From Setophaga petechia (lineage: Eukaryota; Chordata; Aves; Passeriformes; Parulidae), in contig JANCRA010000060.1 of NCBI GenBank assembly GCA_024362935.1, forward strand, positions 560,501-624,500: DNA of 64,000 nucleotides, written 5' to 3'. The position numbers and the translations under genes were made by a program. Positions 55,754-64,000 of this stretch are shown one piece after another. Positions within the stretch are counted from its first letter, which is position 1; each line of letters opens with the position of its first letter. The notes under the pieces are model-generated. The model was not told where the DNA came from, ran no database searches, and saw only the letters and a program-made list of their open reading frames with translations.

Positions 55754-56490
55754 TGTGGCGGTGCTGAAGGCTGAGCCCGGCTGGCCCACAGCGATGCACA
55801 GCACACAGCCTGTTGAGGGGCACGGGCAGCTGCAGATCCAGGACCTCCGGCGGGAGCGAAACTGGATAATGAATGCCCTTTCCCAGAGCTCCCTCCACGT
55901 CCGTGGTGGAGGAGGCAGCTCCGGCAGGCTAGGCAACAGAATCAGCAGCACGAGTCCAGAGGACGAAGAAGCAGACGCGAGGCGACAATTCTCGGCAGCA
56001 GGGGAAAGGTTTATTGGAGAAGGAGAAGGATATGGGCAAGAAGGAGGCTGCAGGGAACTGCCCCGAGGGGCGGGGAGAACAGAACTTATATAGGGGGACC
56101 AGGGGGAGGTGGATCCCTTCCTCTGGCCAATGAACATAATACTTAACTTAATAGGCATAGGGTGGCAACAAATGAAAGCACTAGAGGGGTGGGACAGCCC
56201 TCTCCTGCCCAATCACCCCCTGCCCTGGAGGGAATGTTCTAGGGAAAAGGCAGGGGCAGAGAGTGACAGGCAGGCAGGCTGACAACTCAAAAATGACAGG
56301 GAGGGGACAACTGGATACAAAAAGGCGGGAGTTGCTAAGGAAACAGAATGACGGACAGCCCTACAGGGAGAAAAACAGGGGGAGGGGAAGCCCGGCAAGC
56401 GCCATCTTAAGTAAGTAAAAACCATACATTACAATTGAAATCAAACTGAACTGAGAAAGGGGAGGGAGGCTGAAGGGGCGCACCGCAACA
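55754..56490 (-). mobile_element. Solo LTR of the same retrovirus family
   Basis: 737 bp with the same ends and orientation as the proviral LTRs. By eye it is identical to the 5' LTR, including the A near its right end (56473). TATATAA at 56086-56092 is intact, so it could drive transcription leftward through the five satellite monomers toward the provirus. Shared target duplication and flanks indicate that it descends from the same insertion. Confidence 0.93.
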
Positions 56491-56496
56491 ACAGAA
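56491..56496. repeat. Target site duplication, right side of solo LTR
   Basis: ACAGAA followed by CACACTGCAGCC, as on the right side of the provirus. Confidence 0.9.
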
Positions 56497-59400
56497 CACA
56501 CTGCAGCCCTCTGTGCAACTTCTACAACACGATGGAAGTTGTTTAGTGAGCAGGAAGGTTTTCTCCTTGCGAGACATAGTGAAAAAGCTATTTGCTTAGA
56601 TGTAGGTGACAAGAAACACTTACTGCAGTGCACTGAAAAGCTAATTGCTACACAGAACTGGGATTGTGTTAGCAGCTTGCAAAGTGCTAGAAAACAGTAC
56701 TTTCCCACTCTCTTGCCTTTCCCTTCACATTAATACTTGAAAGGAAGGCATCTTAGACAACTTTCTTTTTCTTGCTGCAAAACACACTGCAGCCCTCTGT
56801 GCAACTTCTAGAACACGATAGGAAATGTTTAGTGAGCAGGAAGGTTTTCTCCTTGCGAGACATAGTGAAAAAGCTATTTGCTTAGATGTAGGTGACAAGA
56901 AACACTTACTGCAGTGCAGTGACAAGTTAATTGGGACCCAGCACTGGGATTGTGTTAGCAGCTCTCAAAGTGATAGAAAACAGTACTTTCCCACTCTCTT
57001 GCCTTTCCCTTCACATTAATACTTGAAAGGAAGGCGTCTTAGACAACTTTCTTTTTCTTGTTACAGAACACACTGCAGCCCTCTGTGCAACTTCTAGAAC
57101 ACGATAGGAGATGTTTAGTGAGCAAGAAGGTTTTCTCCTTGCGAGACATAGTGAAAAAGCTATTTGCTTAGATGTAGGTGACAAGAAACACTTACTGCAG
57201 GGCACTGAAAAGCTAACTGCTACACAGCACTGCGATTGTGTTAGCAGCCTGCAAAGTGCTAGAAAACAGTACTTTCCCACTCTCTTGCCTTTCCCTTCAC
57301 ATTATTACTTGAAAGGAAGGCATCTTAGACAACTTTCTTTTTCTTGTGTCAAAAAACTCTGCAGCCCTCTCTGCAACATCTACAACACGATGGAAGTTGT
57401 TTAGTGAGCAGGAAGGTTTTCTCCTTGCGAGACATAGTGAAAAAGCTATTTGCTTTGATGTAGGTGACAAGAAACACTTACTGCAGTGCACTGAAAAGCT
57501 AATTGCTACACAGAACTGGGATTGTGTTAGCAGCTTGCAAAGTGCTAGAAAACAGTACTTTCCCACTCTCTTGCCTTTCCCTTCACATTAATACTTGAAA
57601 GGAAGGCGTCTTAAACAACTTTCTTTTTCTTGCTGCAAAACACACTGCAGCCCTCTGTGCAACTTCTAGAACACGATAGGAAATGTTTAGTGAGCAGGAA
57701 GGTTTTCTCCTTGCGAGACATAGTGAAAAAGCTTTTTGCTTAGATATAGGTGACAAGAAACACTTACTGCAGTGCACTGAACAACTAATTGCTACACAGA
57801 ACTGGGATTGTGTTAGCAGCTTGCAAAGTGCTAGAAAACAGTACTTTCCCACTCTCTTGCCTTTCCCTTCACATTAATACTTGAAAGGAAGGCATCTTAG
57901 ACAACTTTGTTTTTCTTGCTGCAAAACACACTGCAGCCCTCGGTGCAACTTCTAGAACACGATAGGAAATGTTTAGTGAGCAGGAAGGTTTTCTCCTTGC
58001 GAGACATAGTGAAAAAGCTTTTTGCTTAGATGTAGGTGACAAGAAACACTAACTGCAGTGCACTGAGCAGCTAACTGCTACACAGCACTAGGATTGTGTT
58101 AGCAGCTTGCAAAGTGCTAGAAAACAGTACTTTCCCACTCTCTTGCCTTTCCCTTCACATTAATACTTGAAAGCAAGGCGTCTTAGACAACTTTCTTTTA
58201 CATTTTGCAAAACACACTGCAGCCCTCTGTGCAACTTCTACAACACGATGGAAGTTGTTTAGTGAGAAGCAACGTTTTCCCCTTGCGAGACAAAGTGAAA
58301 AAGCTATTTGCTCAGATGTAGGTATCAAGAAACACTTACTGCAGTGCACTGACAAGCTAATTGCTACACAGCACTGCGATTGTGTTAGCAGCTTGCAAAG
58401 TGATAGAAAACAGTACTTTCCCACTCTCTTGCCTTTCCCTTCACATTAATACTTGAAAGGAAGGCGTCTTAGACAACTTTCTTTTTCTTGTTACAGAACA
58501 CACTGCAGGCCTCTGTGAAACTTCTAGAACACGATAAGAGATGTTTAGTGAGCAAGAAGGTTTTCTCCTTGCGAGACATAGTGAAAAAGCTATTTGCTTA
58601 GATGTAGGTGAGAAGAAACACTTACTGCAGTGCACTGAAAAACTAACTTCTACACAGCTCTGCGATTGTGTTAGCAGCCTGCAAAGTGCTAGAAAACAGT
58701 ACTTTCCCACTCTCTTGCCTTTCCCTTCACATTAATACTTGAAAGGAAGGCGTCTAAGACAACTTTGTTTTTCTTGCTGCAAAACACACTGCAGCCCTCT
58801 GTGCAACTTCTAGAACACGATAGGAAATGTTTAGTGAGCAGGAAGGTTTTCTCCTTGCGAGACATAGTGAAAAAGCTTTTTGCTTAGATGTAGGTGACAA
58901 GAAACACTTACTGCAGTGCACTGAAAAACTAACTGCTACACAGCTCTGCGATTGTGTTAGCAGCCTGCAAAGTGCTAGAAAACAGTACTTTCCCACTCTC
59001 TTGCCTTTCCCTTCACATTAATACTTGAAAGGAAGGCGTCTTAGACAACTTTCTTTTTCTTGTTACAGAACACACTGCAACCCTCTGTGCAAGTTCTAGA
59101 ACACGATAGGAGATGTTTAGTGAGCAAGAAGGTTTTCTCCTTGCTAGACAGAGGGATAAAGCTATTTGCATAGATGTAGGTGACAAGAAACACTTACTGC
59201 AGTGCACTGAAAAGCTAACTGCTACACAGCACTGCGATTGTGTTAGCAGCCTGCAAAGTGCTAGAAAACAGTACTTTCCAACTCTCCTGCCTTTCCCTTC
59301 ACATTATTACTTGAACGGAAGGCATCTTAGACAACTTTCTTTTTCTTGTGTAAAAAAACTCTGCAGCCCTCTCTGCAGCATCTACAACACGATGGAAGTT

Positions 59401-60759
59401 GTTTAGTGAGCAGGAAGGTTTTCTCCTTGCGAGACATAGTGAAAAAGCTTTTTGCTTAGATGTAGGTGACAAGAAACACTTACTGCAGTGCACTGAGCAG
59501 CTAACTGCTACACAGCACTAGGATTGTGTTAGCAGCCTGCAAAGTGCTAGAAAACAGTACTTTCCCACTCTCTTGCCTTTCCCTTCACATTAATACTTGA
59601 AAGCAAGGCGTCTTAGACAACTTTCTTTTACATTTTGCAAAACACACTGCAGCCCTCTGTGCAACTTCTACAACACGATGGAAGTTGTTTAGTGAGAAGC
59701 AACGTTTTCCCCTTGCGAGACAAAGTGAAAAAGCTATTTGCTCAGATGTAGGTATCAAGAAACACTTACTGCAGTGCACTGACAAGCTAATTGCTACACA
59801 GCGCTGCGATTGTGTTAGCAGCTTGCAAAGTGCTAGAAAACAGTACTTTCCCACTCTCTTGCCTTTCCCTTCACATTAATACTTGAAAGGAAGGCGTCTT
59901 AGACAACTTTCTTTTTCTTGTTACAGAACACACTGCAGCCCTCTGTGCAACTTCTAGAACACGATAGGAGATGTTTAGTGAGCAAGAAGGTTTTCTCCTT
60001 GCTAGACAGAGGGATAAAGCTATTTGCTTAGATGTAGGTGACAAGAAACACTTACTGCAGTGCACTGAAAAGCTAACTGCTACACAGCACTGCGATTGTG
60101 TTAGCAGCCTGCAAAGTGCTAGAAAACAGTACTTTCCCACTCTCCTGCCTTTCCCTTCACATTATTACTTGAAAGGAAGGCATCTTAGACAACTTTCTTT
60201 TTCTTGTGTAAAAAAACCCTGCAGCCCTCTCTGCAGCATCTACAACACGATGGAAGTTGTTTAGTGAGCAGGAAGGTTTTCTCCTTGCGAGACATTGTGA
60301 AAAAGCTTTTTGCTTAGATGTAGGTGACAAGAAACACTTACTGCAGTGCACTGAACAGCTAACTGCTACACAGCACTAGGATTGTGTTAGCAGCTTGCAA
60401 AGTGCTAGAAAACAGTACTTTCCCACTCTCTTGCCTTTCCCTTCACATTAATACTTGAAAGGAAGGCGTCTTAGACAACTTTCTTTTACATTTTGCAAAA
60501 CACACTGCAGCCCTCTGTGCAACTTCTACATCACGATGGAAGTTGTTTAGTGAGCAGCAACGTTTTCCCCTTGCGAGACAAAGTGAAAAAGCTATTTGCT
60601 CAGATGTAGGTATCAAGAAACACTTACTGCCGTGCACTGACAAGCTAATTGCTACACAGCACTGCGATTGTGTTAGCAGCTCTCAAAGTGCTAGAAAACA
60701 GTACTTTCCCACTCTCTTGCCTTTCCCTTCACATTAATACTTGAAAGGAAGGCGTCTTA
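56497..60759. repeat. Canonical monomers to the right of the solo LTR, up to D-block 14
   Basis: About 15 monomers. Together with the two tracts on the left and one copy of each target duplication they total exactly 22 x 286 bp. It starts as a repeat of 54318-55500, then has b-, c-, d- and e-type monomers. From about 59.0 kb these follow the order of 37.9-39.6 kb (offset 21,127 bp). Confidence 0.92.
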
Positions 60760-62346
60760 GACAACTTTCTTTTTCTTGCTGCAAAACAGTCTGCAGCCCT
60801 CTGTGCAACCTGTACAGCACGATGGAAGTTGCTTAATGAGCAGGAACATTTTCTCCTAGTGAGAGATAGTGAAAAAGCTTTTTGCTTAGATGTAGGTTAC
60901 CACAGGCAGTTACTGCAGTGCACTTCAAAGCTAATAGATGCACAACACTGGGATTGTGTGCCCAGCTTGCAAAGTGATAGAAAACAGTACCTTTCCACTC
61001 TTCCTGCCTTTTCCATGCACATTACTATTCGAATGGAAAGAATTTTAGACAACTTTCTTTGGCTTCTTGCAAAACACTCTGCACACCTGCCTGCAATCTC
61101 TAGAAGTCGATGGGAGATATTTTCTGAACTGGCTCAGTTTCTCTTTGCAAGACATGGGGAAAAAGCAATTTGCTTAGATATAGGTGAAAAGAGGCACCTA
61201 CTACAGTGCACTGCAAGCTAATTGCTGCACAACACGCAGATTGTGTAAGCAGGTTGCAAACTGATAGAAAACAGTACCTCTCCCTTCTCCTGCCTTTTCT
61301 ATTCACATTTCTATTTGAATGCAAGGCGTTTTAGACAACTTTCTTTTGCTTCTTGCAAAACACTCTGCACACCTGCCTGCAATCTCTAGAACTCGATGGG
61401 AGATGTTTTCTGAACTGGCTCAGTTTCTCCTTGCGAGACATGGGGAAAAAGCAATTTGCTTAGATGCAGGTGAAAAGAGGCACCTACTACAGTGCACTGA
61501 AAAACTAATTGCTGCACAACTCTGGGATTGTGTAAGCAGCTTACAAACAGATAGAAAACAGCACCTTTCCACTCTCCTGCCTTTTCCATTGGCATTACTA
61601 TTCGAATGGCAGCAGTTTTGGACAACTTTCTTTTGCTTCTTGCAAAACACTCTGCACACCTCCGTGCAACTTCTAGAAAAAATGAGAGTTGTTTTCTGAA
61701 CTGGTACAGTTTCTCCTGAAGAGATATAATGCAAACGCTATTGGCTTAGATGTAGTAACAATAGGCAATTATTACAGTGCACTGCAAAGTCAATCGTAGT
61801 ATAACACTGGGATTGTGTGTCCAGCTTGCAAACTGGTAGAAAACAGTACCTATCCGCTCTCCTGCATTTTCCCTTTCCAGGAACATTCGAATTGATGGCT
61901 TTTTTGGACAAGTTACTTTTTCTTGTTGCAAAACCCTCTGCAGACCTGCCTGCAACCTCTAGAGCACGATGGGAGGTTTTTTGTGAACAGACACAGTTTC
62001 TCCTGGCGAGACATAATGAAAAAGCTTTTTGCTAAGGTGTAGCCGGCAGGAGACGCTAAAGACCAGGAGACGGAGCACTGTGCCTTTAAGCGCCGCTTCC
62101 GGGTGTCTGTCGGCCGTAGCTGTTCTCCGGAGCACGCCGCGATCTGCGTAACGACACCAGATTCTTCGCGCCAAGAAGCGTCTTCTCCTTCTCCGGAAAA
62201 CAGAGACTGCGGCAGCTTCTGAACGGCGAACTACGAAGCGGCACAAAACTGGGATTGGGTAAGCAGCTTTCAAAGTGATAAAAAACAGTACTTTCCCACT
62301 CTCTTGCCTTTCCCTTCACAATAATACTTGAAAGGAAGGCGTCTTA
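60760..62346. repeat. D-block 14
   Basis: Standard block, CGCTATTGG in D5; it corresponds to D-block 12 but lacks that copy's GCAAGCGC change. Confidence 0.93.
62043..62241 (+). promoter_or_regulatory. CpG-rich module 14, promoter-like
   Basis: ATCTGCGTAAC variant with an intact E2F-like palindrome. This is the last module within the window. Confidence 0.5.
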
Positions 62347-62918
62347 GACAAGTTTCTTTTTCTTCTTACAGAACACACTGCAGCCCTCTGTGCAACTTCT
62401 AGAACACGATAGGAAATGTTTAGTGAGCAGGAAGGTTTTCTCCTTGCGAGACATAGTGAAAAAGCTATTTGCTTAGATGTAGGTGACAAGAAACACTTAC
62501 TGCAGTGCACTGAGCAGCTAACTGCTACACAGCACTAGGATTGTGTTAGCAGCTTGCAAAGTGCTAGAAAACAGTACTTTCCCACTCTCTTGCCTTTCCC
62601 TTCACATTAATACTTGAAAGGAAGGCGTCTTAGACAACTTTCTTTTACATTTTGCAAAACACACTGCAGCCCTCTGTGCAACTTCTACATCACGATGGAA
62701 GTTGTTTAGTGAGCAGCAACGTTTTCCCCTTGCGAGACAAAGTGAAAAAGCTATTTGCTCAGATGTAGGTATCAAGAAACACTTACTGCCGTGCACTGAC
62801 AAGCTAATTGCTACACAGCACTGCGATTGTGTTAGCAGCTCTCAAAGTGCTAGAAAACAGTACTTTCCCACTCTCTTGCCTTTCCCTTCACATTAATACT
62901 TGAAAGGAAGGCGTCTTA
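62347..62918. repeat. Two canonical monomers between D-blocks 14 and 15
   Basis: A b-type monomer after the D-block, ending ACTGAGCAGC with an ACTAGG stop in the plus frame, and the c-type TCTACATCACG monomer. Third occurrence of the 2,159-bp unit length. Confidence 0.93.
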
Positions 62919-64000
62919 GACAACTTTCTTTTTCTTGCTGCAAAACAGTCTGCAGCCCTCTGTGCAACCTGTACAGCACGATGGAAGTTGCTTAATGAGC
63001 AGGAACATTTTCTCCTAGTGAGAGATAGTGAAAAAGCTTTTTGCTTAGATGTAGGTTACCACAGGCAGTTACTGCAGTGCACTTCAAAGCTAATAGATGC
63101 ACAACACTGGGATTGTGTGCCCAGCTTGCAAAGTGATAGAAAACAGTACCTTTCCACTCTTCCTGCCTTTTCCATGCACATTACTATTCGAATGGAAAGA
63201 ATTTTAGACAACTTTCTTTGGCTTCTTGCAAAACACTCTGCACACCTGCCTGCAATCTCTAGAAGTCGATGGGAGATATTTTCTGAACTGGCTCAGTTTC
63301 TCTTTGCAAGACATGGGGAAAAAGCAATTTGCTTAGATATAGGTGAAAAGAGGCACCTACTACAGTGCACTGCAAGCTAATTGCTGCACAACACGCAGAT
63401 TGTGTAAGCAGGTTGCAAACTGATAGAAAACAGTACCTCTCCCTTCTCCTGCCTTTTCTATTCACATTTCTATTTGAATGCAAGGCGTTTTAGACAACTT
63501 TCTTTTGCTTCTTGCAAAACACTCTGCACACCTGCCTGCAATCTCTAGAACTCGATGGGAGATGTTTTCTGAACTGGCTCAGTTTCTCCTTGCGAGACAT
63601 GGGGAAAAAGCAATTTGCTTAGATGCAGGTGAAAAGAGGCACCTACTACAGTGCACTGAAAAACTAATTGCTGCACAACTCTGGGATTGTGTAAGCAGCT
63701 TACAAACAGATAGAAAACAGCACCTTTCCACTCTCCTGCCTTTTCCATTCGCATTACTATTCGAATGGCAGCAGTTTTGGACAACTTTCTTTTGCTTCTT
63801 GCAAAACACTCTGCACACCTCCGTGCAACTTCTAGAAAAAATGAGAGTTGTTTTCTGAACTGGTACAGTTTCTCCTGAAGAGATATAATGCAAACACTAC
63901 TGGCTTAGATGTAGTAACAACAGGCAATTATTACAGTGCACTGCAAAGTCAATCGTAGTATAACACTGGGATTGTGTGTCCAGCTTGCAAACTGGTAGAA
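62919..64000. repeat. D-block 15, truncated by the window edge
   Basis: D1 to D3, D4 and the start of D5. It has CCATTCGCATT like D-blocks 9 and 11, and private changes GCAAACACTACTGG and AACAACAGGCAAT. Its CpG module would lie just beyond the window. Confidence 0.92.

Noticed and set aside
55724..56708. A second, truncated provirus at the right-hand LTR
   Set aside because: Both sides of this LTR go straight into satellite with target duplications. There is no primer site, polypurine tract or internal sequence, so it is a solo LTR.
1..64000. CRISPR-like array, because of the regular repeats
   Set aside because: Repeats are contiguous 286-bp monomers without unique spacers, and the only coding content is retroviral. 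This is eukaryotic satellite DNA.
1..64000. A classical CENP-B box in the monomers
   Set aside because: TTCG occurs at D-block monomer junctions (ATTCGAATGG), but the CGGG part of the box is absent at the right spacing.

Overview
The window is eukaryotic. Apart from one retroviral insertion, it is entirely a tandem satellite array with a 286-bp monomer; I see no cellular gene, RNA gene, CRISPR array or prokaryotic feature. The host is most likely an amniote and probably a bird. This rests on the provirus: a class II (ERVK-type) element whose Env transmembrane subunit has alpharetrovirus-like cysteine spacing. The satellite itself is not one I recognise.

Satellite layout. The array has a higher-order structure. 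A 1,587-bp block of five divergent monomers (D1-D5, called the D-block here) recurs 15 times, and the last copy runs off the window. The D-blocks are separated by whole numbers of canonical 286-bp monomers: in order 5, 8, 8, 7, 8, 9, 6, 2, 4, 2, 13, 6, 22 and 2. The fifth monomer of every complete D-block carries a 199-bp CpG-rich module, which replaces 45 bp of ordinary satellite. The module is followed by a good 5' splice-site match and, 113 bp on, a strong 3' splice-site match. It looks like a promoter plus first exon copied 14 times through the array. Larger duplications are layered on top: about 11.34 kb (3.4-14.5 kb repeated at 14.8-26.1 kb), 4,890 bp (27.0-31.9 kb repeated at 31.9-36.7 kb), and a pair offset by 21,127 bp (about 37.9-41.4 kb and 59.0-62.5 kb).

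Provirus. A 9,196-bp endogenous retrovirus lies on the minus strand at 45122-54317. It has two 737-bp LTRs that differ at one base by eye, a 6-bp target duplication (ACAGAA), a tRNA-Lys1,2-type primer binding site and a polypurine tract. Gag, pro-pol and env are all open. Pro-pol follows gag through a single -1 shift at an A-AAA-AAC heptamer. Env has its own 3' splice site just upstream. TATA box, poly(A) signal and ORFs all look undamaged, so the insertion is young.

Solo LTR. A second, isolated LTR (55754-56490) lies 1,436 bp beyond the provirus, with the same target duplication and the same flanking monomers. The simplest reading is one integration event, later copied by unequal exchange within the satellite. 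Removing both insertions with one target duplication each leaves exactly 22 monomers, so the satellite register was never broken.
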